Shown here: one piece after another, positions 47,901-55,708 of the stretch
How positions within the stretch are numbered: position 1 is the first letter of the stretch
How the letters are laid out: each line of letters starts with the position of its first letter
Assembly (NCBI GenBank): GCA_035627955.1
Contig: DASPKU010000021.1
Location: 186,001 to 250,000, forward strand
Source of the DNA: Phycisphaerales bacterium
GTDB lineage: Bacteria > Planctomycetota > Phycisphaerae > Phycisphaerales > UBA1924
Length of the DNA stretch: 64,000 nucleotides
Direction of reading: 5' to 3'
Position numbers and translations under genes: made by a program
Notes under the pieces: model-generated
What the model saw: the letters and a program-made list of their open reading frames with translations, nothing else
Told to the model about the DNA's origin: nothing
Databases searched by the model: none

Positions 47901-49003
47901 GCGACATTCGGGTGCGTGCAGCGGTGGCCCTGCTGGAATATCGCCCTGCTGAAGCGTGGGGAAAGGTCCTCGAGTTTCTGCGAAGCGGCGGCCCGTTAGC
48001 GAGACTTGCCGTCGGGAAGTACGCATACGGCGAGCGGCTGGAGCGATCCGCTACGTTGAGCACGCTCGGACCAGCGCGCGTGGGAGAGCTGTTGGATGTA
48101 CTCTTCGTGCTCTTTCCTCCCGCCGAAGACCCGGAACACGAAGGGGCCCACGCAGTGACTGAACGCGACGCCGCAGTGTGGATGCGTGGGTCTCTGCTGA
48201 ACTGGCTTAGCTCACAAGACTCTCACATTGCCGTTCAAGCGCTTCGAGCGCTCGAACTGCACCACGGGGAACGAAATCCGTGGCTTCGAAGACCCAGGGC
48301 GGAGGTCGAGCGCCGTTATCGACAGTCCAGGTGGACGCCAATCCCAACGAGAACGATCGCGTTGATCCTTGCTGACTCGACCACAAGGCTGGTGCGGTCC
48401 GCGCAGGATGTAGTGGACCATGTGGTTGAAGTGCTGCTGCAGTTCCAAGCGGGGCTTCAGAGTCAATCACAACCCGAAATTGAAGATCTCTGGAATACTC
48501 CACACGGTGAACCCCCGACTCCGAAGTTGGAAGAGCGCGTCTCGGACAAGATTCGTAACGCGATCGAAGCGGGGTTCGCGCCGGCTCGCGCCATTACCGC
48601 CAATCGTGAGGTCCAGATCCGGAAGAGGTTCGTGCCCGCATCGGCAGGCGGCGCGCCGGGCAGCCGACCGGACGTGGTCGTGAGCGTACCCGCGATCGGA
48701 ACCGTAGACGGGGAGGGCGCGATCATCGTCCCCGTGGAGGTCAAGCGATCGATGAACCCAGAAGCTCGAACCGGGTTACGCGACCAGCTCTCGGGGAGGT
48801 ATCTCGTTGAACTGGGTGCAGATCGAGGGATATTCGTGGTCGCCTTCTTTGACACTCCCGGACTCGCGCCGCCGCACAGGCCAGTCTGGTCGTCCATTGA
48901 CGCCGCGTGGGCGGAGCTGGAGGACCAATCACGAACGATAGAGGCCGAATCTGGGGGTAATGTCCTCGTCACGCCGTTCGTTCTTGACGCGCGTCTAAAG
49001 TGA
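44903..49003 (+). CDS. NACHT/STAND-type NTPase with C-terminal PD-(D/E)XK nuclease-like domain; candidate defence protein
   Basis: 1366 residues. An N-terminal P-loop domain has Walker A GAAGLGKS (38-45) and a NACHT-style Walker B IYIDSLDEAL (94-103), followed by sensor-like RIACRSAVWP. About 800 residues of helical repeats fill the middle. The C-terminal 140 residues contain E1236, D1257 and E1279-V-K1281 (RPDVVV...VPVEVKRS) and a downstream Q in LRDQLSGRYL, the PD-(D/E)XK nuclease pattern, then RGIFVVAFFD. The nuclease sits at the C-terminus, opposite to most characterised Avs-type proteins. It would sense an invader and cleave nucleic acid; this is inference from architecture and island context. 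Confidence 0.75.
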   Translation: MAVTWPLQRRWTNWVEGGIAGTLWTTALSTRPVAILLGAAGLGKSFEIEQLARAEEAQGRRIARVELATAMPFPSDLRAALEKALGEAGPEGAIYIDSLDEALVPLPTAAAIIEGWIKQLQTAPFIRIACRSAVWPKTLQRALELKYSPEAVTTAELQPLNEEDITSVCAAEKLDAQAFLADLRSVGAMTLAEQPLTLALLVAEHAAGGTLTSSRAELFDRCIRRLCTEAVERLEHGTATSVPVQTLIEVAERLATFTVLSGREVITLDDSADGAVLTAFELGGLPSGSSPQISSALLTATLRTGLFRSAGLRASRFLHRQFAEFLAGRRLGNTPAAQARALLARGNGWASGVAGPLRETAASAAMFSSALARWISQTDPEVVGLSDIADERLRRDAFLSLVQAYRAHRLTDAQVPRDDVSLLGLKYLGAADDIRPLLQERARGAEDLNAFLIEVVESWGLVELAEELAELALDERIALSTRKTAAYAIAKIAPARTKHRLKPLIITDSDPDSELRGIALRCNWPGNLSTGELFAALAAPRRRFHFGSVEAFILSLEKSEFDAADDRVAGLHWAKPVLSDRMHSHSGQDLARRVARAAIEEVDRPEVLASLIELITTAASHHADSVFFEDTDKEAAEGIRTWLSTNSDARRGILTAVARSVQDGHPFWGLNRQLPGLIVIDDFHWLLQESLDPNKKDHERRNLAELASWLPWQSAVPTLEAWLGVREQWPISEVIKAPLSVALGSAEAKQMREWHYADRTPRRQKRRSSKPPQPERIRELLRRAREDPMWFGTLARELALDESTGQWRFERVIDRTPGWAAAPSPVRAEIVDAAKRRLLDQREPPDAERDIELNSVLSDGAMEAIFLLQRVEREWLSGREKPWWQRWCWYILRELRMNLYGESEPEKQDILEMVVQHAGDCVRREIQRMAGRAGAESLLQSILEASKTIADEHLVIDVARMIQDDALTGDALTITLSFILEQSDGFTDLATRLLGPNHDGDIRVRAAVALLEYRPAEAWGKVLEFLRSGGPLARLAVGKYAYGERLERSATLSTLGPARVGELLDVLFVLFPPAEDPEHEGAHAVTERDAAVWMRGSLLNWLSSQDSHIAVQALRALELHHGERNPWLRRPRAEVERRYRQSRWTPIPTRTIALILADSTTRLVRSAQDVVDHVVEVLLQFQAGLQSQSQPEIEDLWNTPHGEPPTPKLEERVSDKIRNAIEAGFAPARAITANREVQIRKRFVPASAGGAPGSRPDVVVSVPAIGTVDGEGAIIVPVEVKRSMNPEARTGLRDQLSGRYLVELGADRGIFVVAFFDTPGLAPPHRPVWSSIDAAWAELEDQSRTIEAESGGNVLVTPFVLDARLK

Positions 49004-49630
49004 TGAACCGTGTGTGGTCCATCGCCGGCCAGCGATTGCACCGATCACAGCCATTGGTGCGATATGGTCCAGGTACGTGGCGGTCGTGGTAATGCTCCGA
49101 TGCCCGAGTTGCTTCGAGATGATGCCGATGTCCACCCCTTCCGCCCGGAGCTGGGCGGCGTGAGTGTGACGTAGGCCGTGAGGGTGCACCCGCTTGGTGA
49201 TCCCAGCCTTTGCCCCAAGCTGCTGGAACATCCGGCGGACGTACCCTGAGCTGAGCGACGCACCGCCGGCGACACAGAAGATTGAATGCGCTGGGCCGAA
49301 ACCCGCCTGTGCTCGCACCTCAAGCCAGATCGCGAGCACCGCCGCCCCACCAGGGTCGATACCAACGGTACGTGACCGGTCGCCCTTCCCGTGCAGCACT
49401 CGGATTGTGCCTGCCGCGAGTTCCACATCCTTTGGGTGGAGCGCAAGGGCCTCGCTCACCCGTAGCCCCGCTCGATACAGGACCGCGATGAGAGCGCGGT
49501 TCCGCAGGCCGGTAGGGGTGGAGGGGCAGGCGTTCAGGAGGCGGAGCACCTCGTCGTTGGTGAGCACCTCGGCAGGCAACCGACGCTTGGGCTTAGCGCG
49601 GCGGGCAATGGGGCTGACGCTGGCAGACAT
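48995..49630 (-). CDS. short tyrosine recombinase lacking the core-binding domain
   Basis: 211 residues. It starts directly at the catalytic domain (PKRRLPAEVLTNDEVLRLLNAC). All active-site residues are present: R57, K82, H151-x-x-R154, H177 and Y186 (TTATYLDHI). The N-terminal SAM-like domain that normally grips DNA is absent, though the start codon looks proper, so this is either a naturally short form or a 5' truncated gene. Its last codons overlap the end of the NTPase gene by nine bases in convergent orientation. Confidence 0.85.
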   Translation of the reverse strand: MSASVSPIARRAKPKRRLPAEVLTNDEVLRLLNACPSTPTGLRNRALIAVLYRAGLRVSEALALHPKDVELAAGTIRVLHGKGDRSRTVGIDPGGAAVLAIWLEVRAQAGFGPAHSIFCVAGGASLSSGYVRRMFQQLGAKAGITKRVHPHGLRHTHAAQLRAEGVDIGIISKQLGHRSITTTATYLDHIAPMAVIGAIAGRRWTTHGSSL

Positions 49631-49815
49631 ACGCGGGGCCTCCTTGGGACCGGGCCTGTCTTACCTCGCGCCGGCAGCATGGTTCAAGTCGGGCCCGGCC
49701 AAGGAAAGGAATGGTCCCTAGTCGATGCGCGACTGTGACGCACCTCGAAGGTGCCTGCACGTCAACCGCTGTCGTGCCCAGTCTGATCTCCGTCAGTCAT
49801 GGTAAAGTGCGGCAA

Positions 49816-50841
49816 ATGGCCGACAAGAAACACCATGCGACAGCCCTTGGGAACAATCTACGACTAATCGGGCGATTCGATGAGGAGACGTGGTCGAGCA
49901 TCTCCGAGCCACAGCTGAGCGCATACGACAGAACCCATGACCTGTGTGTCCTTGCCCGGGAGGTGTCTCGGCTCCCTCTTGAGCACCTGCCATCGTGGAT
50001 GCTGCCGTCACTGAGTGAGCGTACGACACGATTCGTTGCGGACTTCAACGAGTTTGTTCAGGCGAGAAAGAGCTACCACGACACAGGGCAGAGCCACTTC
50101 GCTGAACAGGCTGACAGGCTCGCACCGACTATCACTGTCGAGGCGGAAAGCCTGTTCCGAGATCTCCTTCCTCCCCTTGGATTCCTTGGCCTTCAGAGGG
50201 CAAAGCTCGCGGATGTTCAGCATCGCGCGAACGAATCGGTGCAGGCGCTTCACACGCTGAGCGAGAACTGGAACGGCATCCTGGAGACGCAGGTGCGGGC
50301 TCTGGACACGATGCGGAATGAAACCCGGGCATTGACACAAAGCTTGCAAGAGGCGGCGGCCGAGCATGGTGTAGCACGCTTCGCGGCCCGTTTTCACCAC
50401 ATCGCGAACGACCACGATCAGGGCGCGGCCAAGTGGCTGTGGACAGCTGTATTGTGCGGGAGCGGCGCAATCGTTGCCGCCTTCTGCTTCTATGCGGTCT
50501 CAGAGGTGAAGGGACCCCTCGCGAACATCGAGAACGCCTATCTATTCACTACCCGCATCGTCATCATCGGCTTGCTGGTGCTTGCCGCCACCTACTGCGC
50601 GGGCATGTTCCGGGTCCGCGCTCACCTTTCAGAGATCAATCGTCACCGTGCGGCCGCTTTGGACACATTCAAAGAGTTCGTCCTCAGCACTCATTCGACT
50701 TCCGAACGCGATGCCGTGCTGAAGGCAACGGTGCGGACCATCTTCTCTCCGGTGGTGACCGGGCTGGTAAACTCGCGGGACGAGAAGGCGAACAACGAGT
50801 TCAATGGGCTCGTGCAAGCACTGCTGAACCGGAAGGACTAA
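49816..50841 (+). CDS. coiled-coil membrane protein, DUF6161-like
   Basis: 341 residues from ATG 49816. The N-terminal 200 residues are hydrophilic and helical (LLPPLGFLGLQRAKLADVQHRANESVQALHTL). Two membrane helices follow (about 208-230 and 247-268). The C-terminal stretch EFVLSTHSTSERDAVLKATVRTIFSPVVTGLV resembles the end of DUF6161 proteins, a match I make from memory and with caution. It lies in the island next to the NTPase-nuclease and may be a membrane partner or an independent defence gene. Confidence 0.65.
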   Translation: MADKKHHATALGNNLRLIGRFDEETWSSISEPQLSAYDRTHDLCVLAREVSRLPLEHLPSWMLPSLSERTTRFVADFNEFVQARKSYHDTGQSHFAEQADRLAPTITVEAESLFRDLLPPLGFLGLQRAKLADVQHRANESVQALHTLSENWNGILETQVRALDTMRNETRALTQSLQEAAAEHGVARFAARFHHIANDHDQGAAKWLWTAVLCGSGAIVAAFCFYAVSEVKGPLANIENAYLFTTRIVIIGLLVLAATYCAGMFRVRAHLSEINRHRAAALDTFKEFVLSTHSTSERDAVLKATVRTIFSPVVTGLVNSRDEKANNEFNGLVQALLNRKD

Positions 50842-50901
50842 TGTGTTCGTCCAAAGCAACAAACTGGCCGCCTACCCTACCACAACAAAGGAGACCTCCA
50901 T

Positions 50902-51312
50902 TTGGCGCGATCTTCCCTCTCTAACTTCCCTCTATCTCAGCTCGAGGCCGAACTCCAGCGCCGCCGTCAGGCCGCCGGCCCCCTTCAACGCAAGCGCGAG
51001 AGGCTGTTGACCAAGCTCGCCCAGATCGAGAAGCAGATCCAGGCACTCGGCGGGGAGCTCGACGAGCCCCGTCGGGGCCGTGGCGGTGCCATCCCTGGCC
51101 GCCGCCGCGCCCGGAACGAAAAGCCCCTACCCGAGGCCCTGCACGAGGTGCTCAAGGGGAAGACCATGGGTATCGCGGAGATCGCCGAAGCGGTGCAGAA
51201 GGCTGGCTTCAAGACACACAGCAAGAACTTCCGCGTGATGGTCAACATTGCCCTGACCAAGCACCCCAAGCTGTTCAAGCGGGTTGGGCGCGGTCAGTAC
51301 ACGACGAAGTGA
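50902..51312 (+). CDS. winged-helix-like DNA-binding protein (HARE-HTH-like)
   Basis: 136 residues starting at TTG 50902, eight bases after AAGGAG. The first 60 residues are a coiled coil (LEAELQRRRQAAGPLQRKRERLLTKLAQIEKQIQAL), then an Arg/Gly-rich linker (about 60-75), then a winged-helix-like domain GKTMGIAEIAEAVQKAGFKTHSKNFRVMVNIALTKHPKLFKRVGRGQY. The layout fits a chromatin-like or regulatory DNA-binding protein. It is likely at or near the edge of the element, or the first core gene after it. Confidence 0.65.
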   Translation: MARSSLSNFPLSQLEAELQRRRQAAGPLQRKRERLLTKLAQIEKQIQALGGELDEPRRGRGGAIPGRRRARNEKPLPEALHEVLKGKTMGIAEIAEAVQKAGFKTHSKNFRVMVNIALTKHPKLFKRVGRGQYTTK

Positions 51313-51319
51313 CCGACCA

Positions 51320-51511
51320 ATGCATGTGGCACGCCCTCGGCTGATCCTTGCGGCCGCGATCTTCGGACTCGCGGGAGCGACGTTCGGGTGGTGGCGGTTG
51401 CGCACGCACCCCGGTTACGAGTCCGTAGTTCTGCCGTTCACGCTGCTGGGGCTCCTCCTGCTTCCCGTGATCATCGTGAGCGGCCGGCGGAAGGAACCTC
51501 GGGAGCGGTAG
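51320..51511 (+). CDS. small membrane protein
   Basis: 63 residues starting at ATG 51320, seven bases after the stop of the previous gene. Two membrane helices (about 7-25 and 37-56) and a basic tail. Function unknown; it probably shares the transcript. Confidence 0.5.
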   Translation: MHVARPRLILAAAIFGLAGATFGWWRLRTHPGYESVVLPFTLLGLLLLPVIIVSGRRKEPRER

Positions 51512-51520
51512 ACTGCCGGT

Positions 51521-51745
51521 ATGGAGTCAGGCCACCCCGGCGTAGCCGAAGCCATCCTCGCCACCTTGCGCGAGCACCACCAGCTCTCGATCGGGGTCGT
51601 TGGTATTGAGTACCCCGGCGTGGGGCAGGTGTGGCGCATCGATGCCAGCAACGCCGCCGGCGAACGGTGGACAGTCGAGCACGCCGACTACTACAGCGCG
51701 TGCGTTGCACTGGCGGAGCTGGTTGGCTTCGATCTGGAGGAGTGA
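51521..51745 (+). CDS. small protein of unknown function
   Basis: 74 residues. A compact alpha/beta-looking sequence (VAEAILATLREHHQLSIGVVGIEYPGVGQVWRIDASNAAGERWTVEHADYYSACVALAELVGFDLEE) with an acidic C-terminus. Nine bases follow the previous stop. It is convergent with the secretion operon, six bases from its last stop. Confidence 0.55.
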   Translation: MESGHPGVAEAILATLREHHQLSIGVVGIEYPGVGQVWRIDASNAAGERWTVEHADYYSACVALAELVGFDLEE

Positions 51746-51751
51746 CCCTGC

Positions 51752-52333
51752 TCAGGGCTTCGCGCTAGTCGCCAGCCGTCCCTGAGCCCACTTCCGCCAC
51801 TCCTCCGTCTCACCCCTGAGCGCGATCTCCGCGAGCATCTTCTTCGTCTCGGCATCGCTGCGACCGGTGCGGACCTGGATGCGGGTCAGCGCCTGCATCG
51901 TGGCGATGTGCTCGGGGTAGACCTCCAGAGCGGTGCGGTAGGTGTCGATCGCTTCCTCTGTGCGCCCGGCCACCTCCAGAGTGAGGGCGAGGTTCATCCG
52001 GGGGTCCGGGTGCCCTGGCATCAGCTTCTTGGCCCACTCAAACTCCCCGGCCGCCTCGTAGAGCTTGCCGCGCTGAAGCAGGAGCGTCCCGAGGTTGTTG
52101 TGGGCGGGGGCGTGGTACAGGTCAGCGCCGAGTGCGCGCCGGAGCAGGTCCTCGGCCTTGGCCGGATCGGAGTCGATCACGGCCACCGCTTCCTGGTTGA
52201 GACGATCCGCCTCAGTGGGATTCCGCTCCGCCTCCGACACGCCCGCGTAAGGGCTGCCCGGCTTGGAGGACGAGCACCCGCCGAGCAGAGCGGCAACGAC
52301 CAGCATGGAGGCGACGAGGTTACGGATTGCCAT
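51752..52333 (-). CDS. TPR lipoprotein, last gene of the secretion/pilus operon
   Basis: 193 residues from ATG 52333. The lipobox LLGGC (about residue 20) marks a lipoprotein. At least three TPR units follow (about 55-165: YHAPAHNNLGTLLLQRGKLYEAAGEFEWAKKLMPGHPDPRMNLALTLEVAGRTEEAIDTYRTALEVYP). It overlaps the preceding gene by 14 bases. TPR lipoproteins (PilF/PilW) often act as pilotins that insert the secretin into the outer membrane; that role here is inferred from operon context. Confidence 0.82.
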   Translation of the reverse strand: MAIRNLVASMLVVAALLGGCSSSKPGSPYAGVSEAERNPTEADRLNQEAVAVIDSDPAKAEDLLRRALGADLYHAPAHNNLGTLLLQRGKLYEAAGEFEWAKKLMPGHPDPRMNLALTLEVAGRTEEAIDTYRTALEVYPEHIATMQALTRIQVRTGRSDAETKKMLAEIALRGETEEWRKWAQGRLATSAKP

Positions 52334-52865
52334 TGGTGCGTTCCTTCGCATCGGTCGTGGCCGCGAACACTGTCTCAATGAACAGCGCCGCCCGCAAGGG
52401 CTTCTGGCCGCCCTTGGCCTGGTTGCTGGTGGGGGTGAGGTCGATAGTGCTCACGGTCCAGGCAGGCTCGGCGGCGCGCCACTCCTGGAGGAAGCGTCCG
52501 AGTTCGGGCAGCGTGATCGGGTCAAGGGTGAGGCGGACGGCCGTGCGGCGGTAGTTGATCCCGGTGCCGGTCCCGATGCCTGTCTCCACCTCGGGCGTGA
52601 CGTTCTGCAAGGTGCCCTGGCTCAGACCGGTGACAGCGACCACCTGTGCGATGCGTGAAGCCAAGCCCGGCGCGGGTCGGGACCGCCGCGACTCGACAGG
52701 GGCGCTGGCGCGGAGGCGATCGAGCTGCGTCGCCTGGTCAGCCACAACGGTGAGGGCATCGGCCGCCTCGGTCGCCTGTTCCAAGGCCGCGACGTACCGC
52801 TGGGCGCTCCAGCCGATAAGGGCAGCTCCGAAGAGCGCACTCAGGATGGGAAGCACGCGGCTCAT
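52320..52865 (-). CDS. PilO/GspM-like inner-membrane assembly protein
   Basis: 181 residues. A single N-terminal membrane helix (VLPILSALFGAALIGWSA) is followed by a coiled coil and a ferredoxin-like region (RRTAVRLTLDPITLPELGRFLQEW). It starts at ATG 52865, four bases inside the previous gene (ATGA). The shape, order and overlap match the PilO/GspM slot in the operon, though sequence similarity is weak. Confidence 0.7.
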   Translation of the reverse strand: MSRVLPILSALFGAALIGWSAQRYVAALEQATEAADALTVVADQATQLDRLRASAPVESRRSRPAPGLASRIAQVVAVTGLSQGTLQNVTPEVETGIGTGTGINYRRTAVRLTLDPITLPELGRFLQEWRAAEPAWTVSTIDLTPTSNQAKGGQKPLRAALFIETVFAATTDAKERTNGNP

Positions 52866-53659
52866 CGGCGTGCCTCCTCGTTGCGCCGGAGGCTCAGGGT
52901 CACCCGGGTCACGCCAGCAGTCGTGGAGAGCCGTGGCTCGTCCAGACTCCAGCCTGCGGGGGCCTTCAACGCTGCGAGCAGCGGCCGGGCATCGCCCTCG
53001 ACAGAGAGGTTCAGGGTGATGGTCCGCGCGCTGATGGAGACGGCGCTGGCATCGCACTCCACGCCCTGAGGCCAGGCGGAGAGAAGCCCGGCAAGGGTGA
53101 TGGAAGCGTCGCTTGGGGTGAGCGGCTGGTTGGGCTTGGTGGAGGCGCTGAGCACCTCCAGCTCCTTCCGCAAGGCGTCCTGTGTGCCTGCGCGGGTCGC
53201 CTCTTTCAACACGGTCGCGGTCGCCTCAGTCGCGGCACCCGCATGCTCCGACAGCTGAGCGGCACGCCTGAGCAGCCCCACCGAGATCAGCCCCGAGCAA
53301 AGGAGGATCGACGCCGCAAGCAGCATCGAACGCTGCGACCGCTCCCGGCGGAGTAGGCGGGGCTCGAACTCACCCACCAGCATCTCGGGCGAGACCGAGC
53401 CCAGCCCATCAGGCACCGTGTCGGACCGCAGCGAAAGCACGCCATCGGGAAGCCCTGACAGGTCCTCTCGCCGAGCGGCGCAGACCAGGAGTTGACCTCC
53501 TTCGACGGGGACTCCAACGGCGTGCACCTCATCCACGCTGATCGGCAGCTCGTCCTGGAGAACGGGCGCAAGCCCCGCAGGCAGCACGCCCGCGCGGACA
53601 CCGGGCGCATCCAGCCCCGCCCAGAAGAACCGCTCGGCTGGCCACACCTGCGCGGTCAT
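52862..53659 (-). CDS. PilN/GspL-like inner-membrane assembly protein
   Basis: 265 residues. The first 110 are soluble, then one membrane helix (SMLLAASILLCSGLISVGL, about 114-132), a coiled coil and a periplasmic ferredoxin-like region (SISARTITLNLSVEGDARPLLAALKAPAGWSL). It starts with ATGA overlap with the preceding gene. This is the PilM/PilN- or GspL-like position linking the cytoplasmic ATPase to the periplasmic complex. Identification is by layout more than by motif. Confidence 0.7.
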   Translation of the reverse strand: MTAQVWPAERFFWAGLDAPGVRAGVLPAGLAPVLQDELPISVDEVHAVGVPVEGGQLLVCAARREDLSGLPDGVLSLRSDTVPDGLGSVSPEMLVGEFEPRLLRRERSQRSMLLAASILLCSGLISVGLLRRAAQLSEHAGAATEATATVLKEATRAGTQDALRKELEVLSASTKPNQPLTPSDASITLAGLLSAWPQGVECDASAVSISARTITLNLSVEGDARPLLAALKAPAGWSLDEPRLSTTAGVTRVTLSLRRNEEARR

Positions 53660-54147
53660 GGCGTTGCCCCCTGGTTCTTGAGTGTGAGCATCTGCATGCC
53701 ACGGCCGTTCTGGATCGAGACAATGTCGGCGGCGATCCGGGCCACCTTCCTGCCCTGCACATCCTCGCCAGCCGCGACCACTTGCACCTTGTTAGTCTCG
53801 GGGTCGTACAGCACCGCCTTGTAGGAGTCGCCCTCCTTCAGGATGCCGATCAGCTGTACCTTAAGCGGCGGCGTTGGTGCGGGCGGGGGCGGCGCTGCGG
53901 CCTCTTTGATGGGCTCGGCCACGGTCCACACAGGCGTCTGGAAGGCGGCGAGCTCCAGGGGCGGTGCTGGCGTTTCGGCGGGTGCGGCCGCGCTTGCGAG
54001 CGTCGGGCTTTCAGGAGCATCCAGGGTTGGGAGGTACAACGCCCAGCCTGCGGCCACGAGGATCGCCAGCCCAGCCAATAGCGCCACTCGCCGCGTCGAG
54101 CGGCGAGAAGCCACAAGCGGGTCAGCGGTGGGGGAGGGCTCAGCCAT
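53656..54147 (-). CDS. PilP/GspC-like protein of the secretion/pilus complex
   Basis: 163 residues: a cytoplasmic N-terminus, one membrane helix (VALLAGLAILVAAGWALYL, about 21-39), an Ala/Pro linker and a C-terminal HR-like domain (LIGILKEGDSYKAVLYDPETNKVQVVAAGEDVQGRKVARIAADIVSIQNG). This layout matches GspC or PilP, which connect the inner-membrane platform to the secretin N0 domain. It overlaps the ATPase gene by eight bases. Confidence 0.75.
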   Translation of the reverse strand: MAEPSPTADPLVASRRSTRRVALLAGLAILVAAGWALYLPTLDAPESPTLASAAAPAETPAPPLELAAFQTPVWTVAEPIKEAAAPPPPAPTPPLKVQLIGILKEGDSYKAVLYDPETNKVQVVAAGEDVQGRKVARIAADIVSIQNGRGMQMLTLKNQGATP

Positions 54148-55708
54148 CGAGCTCCTCCATCGCCTCTATGACGCGCGAGACCTCGGCCATGCTGGTGATG
54201 CCCTGGCGGGCGAGTACCGCGCCAGCGTCCTTGAGCGGGACCATTCCCTTCCTCACGGCAGCCGCCTTCAGGTCCGTGGCTGAGAGCCGCTGGCCGACCA
54301 TGTCCCGGAGCTCGGCATCGAGGACAAGGAGCTCGAACACCCCCATCCGCCCCCGGTAGCCGGTGCCCAGGCACTCGGGGCACCCCTCGCCCATGCACGG
54401 CGGGTGGACGCGGCGGACCAGCCGCTGAGCGAGCACCCCTGAGAGGGAGGACGAAACCAGGAACGGCTCCACGCTGAGGTCGATCAGGCGCGCTACCGCG
54501 CTGGCGGCGTCGTTGGTGTGGAGGGTGGAGAGCACCAGGTGGCCCGTGAGGGACGCCTGCACCGCAATCCTGGCGGTCTCCTCGTCGCGGATCTCGCCCA
54601 CCATGATCACATCCGGGTCCTGCCGCAGGATGTGTCGGAGGCCGGTGGCGAAGGTCAGCCCCTTCTTCACGTCCACCTGCGTCTGGCTGATGGCGAGCCC
54701 AGCGCCGGAAAGGTCGTACTCCACCGGATCCTCGACCGTCATCATGTTCAGCTCGCAGCCGCGAGCCTTCGCGCCGGCGTTCACCGCGCTGATATGTGCA
54801 AGCGTGGTGTAGAGGGTGGTGGTCTTGCCGCTGCCGGTTGGTCCGGTTGAGAGCACGATCCCGCTAGTGCGGTCCACGAGGCCCAGGTAGCCACGCTCCA
54901 CCGCCCCAGGCATTCCGAGCCCGCTAAAGGCTTGGAGGTGGGGGGATCGGCTGGGGTCGAGCAGGCGGATGACCACGCGCTCGCCGTAGGTGCTGGGGAG
55001 CGAGCTGACGCGGAGGTCGATCCGGCGACCGCTCTGGCCCTTGGAGCCGCCGATGCTGACCGAGGCGCGGCCGTCCTGGGGCGCACGCTGCTCGGCCACA
55101 TCCAGTGACGCCATGACCTTGATGCGGCTGACCACAGAAGCCGCGAGGGCGAGGGGCAGCTCGCGGACCGTGTGGAGCACCCCGTCGAGCCTGTACCGCA
55201 CCAGGGTCTTGCCCCGCGCGGGCTGCACATGCACGTCGCTGGCAGAGCGCTGGAGAGCCTCAAAGAGCACCAGGTCCACGAGCCGCACGGCTGGTGCCTT
55301 GCCGCTGGTGTTCAGCAGGTCCGATTCGGCATCGCGGAGCGCCAGTCTGAGGTCCGCCTCGATGTCCTCGGTCCCGTCCACCTGCACGATCGGCGAGTCA
55401 GCCGTGCTGACCGGCCGCTCGTCCTGAGCCTCCGGCCGGTACGCCTTGTCGATTGCGGCCGCAAGCGCTTCGGGGTCAGAGAGGATGGCGCGGGTAGGAC
55501 GCCGGAGCAGGACCCCGACATTGAAGACGGCCGTGGGTTTGGTCTGTGCAGTGACGTGCAGCTGCTCGATGCCATCCTCAATCCCGGCGCTCAGGACAAG
55601 GTGCCGGCGGGCGAAGTCATGGCTCACCAGCGACAGGAACTCGCGGCTGGGCTGCGCCGGGCGAGCTGCTGCCCCTTCGAGTGTCGGCTTGAGCTCGACC
55701 ACGCTCAT
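54140..55708 (-). CDS. second GspE/PilB-type ATPase
   Basis: 522 residues. Walker A GPTGSGKT (289-296), MTVEDPVEY, Walker B DVIMVGEIRD and TGHLVLSTLHTND are all present. The zinc site is reduced to C-x4-C-x2-C (PCMGEGCPEC). The N-terminal domain is shorter than in the first ATPase at 1064-2779, and sequence divergence suggests an old paralogue rather than a recent duplicate. It overlaps the secretin gene by four bases (ATGA). It powers the second machine. Confidence 0.92.
   Translation of the reverse strand: MSVVELKPTLEGAAARPAQPSREFLSLVSHDFARRHLVLSAGIEDGIEQLHVTAQTKPTAVFNVGVLLRRPTRAILSDPEALAAAIDKAYRPEAQDERPVSTADSPIVQVDGTEDIEADLRLALRDAESDLLNTSGKAPAVRLVDLVLFEALQRSASDVHVQPARGKTLVRYRLDGVLHTVRELPLALAASVVSRIKVMASLDVAEQRAPQDGRASVSIGGSKGQSGRRIDLRVSSLPSTYGERVVIRLLDPSRSPHLQAFSGLGMPGAVERGYLGLVDRTSGIVLSTGPTGSGKTTTLYTTLAHISAVNAGAKARGCELNMMTVEDPVEYDLSGAGLAISQTQVDVKKGLTFATGLRHILRQDPDVIMVGEIRDEETARIAVQASLTGHLVLSTLHTNDAASAVARLIDLSVEPFLVSSSLSGVLAQRLVRRVHPPCMGEGCPECLGTGYRGRMGVFELLVLDAELRDMVGQRLSATDLKAAAVRKGMVPLKDAGAVLARQGITSMAEVSRVIEAMEELDG

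Larger units (their letters stand above)
39983..51312. mobile_element. integrative element next to tRNA-Gln (right limit not located)
   Basis: The segment begins at the 3' end of tRNA-Gln and contains an integrase facing it, a primase/RepA-like protein, an excisionase-like HTH protein, a large NTPase-nuclease, a second recombinase and accessory proteins. AT content and codon use in 44.9-50.9 kb differ from the flanking core genes. I searched 43-58 kb by eye for a second copy of the tRNA 3' end (ggttcaaatcctagtacccc) and found none, so the right border is uncertain. Confidence 0.6.
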
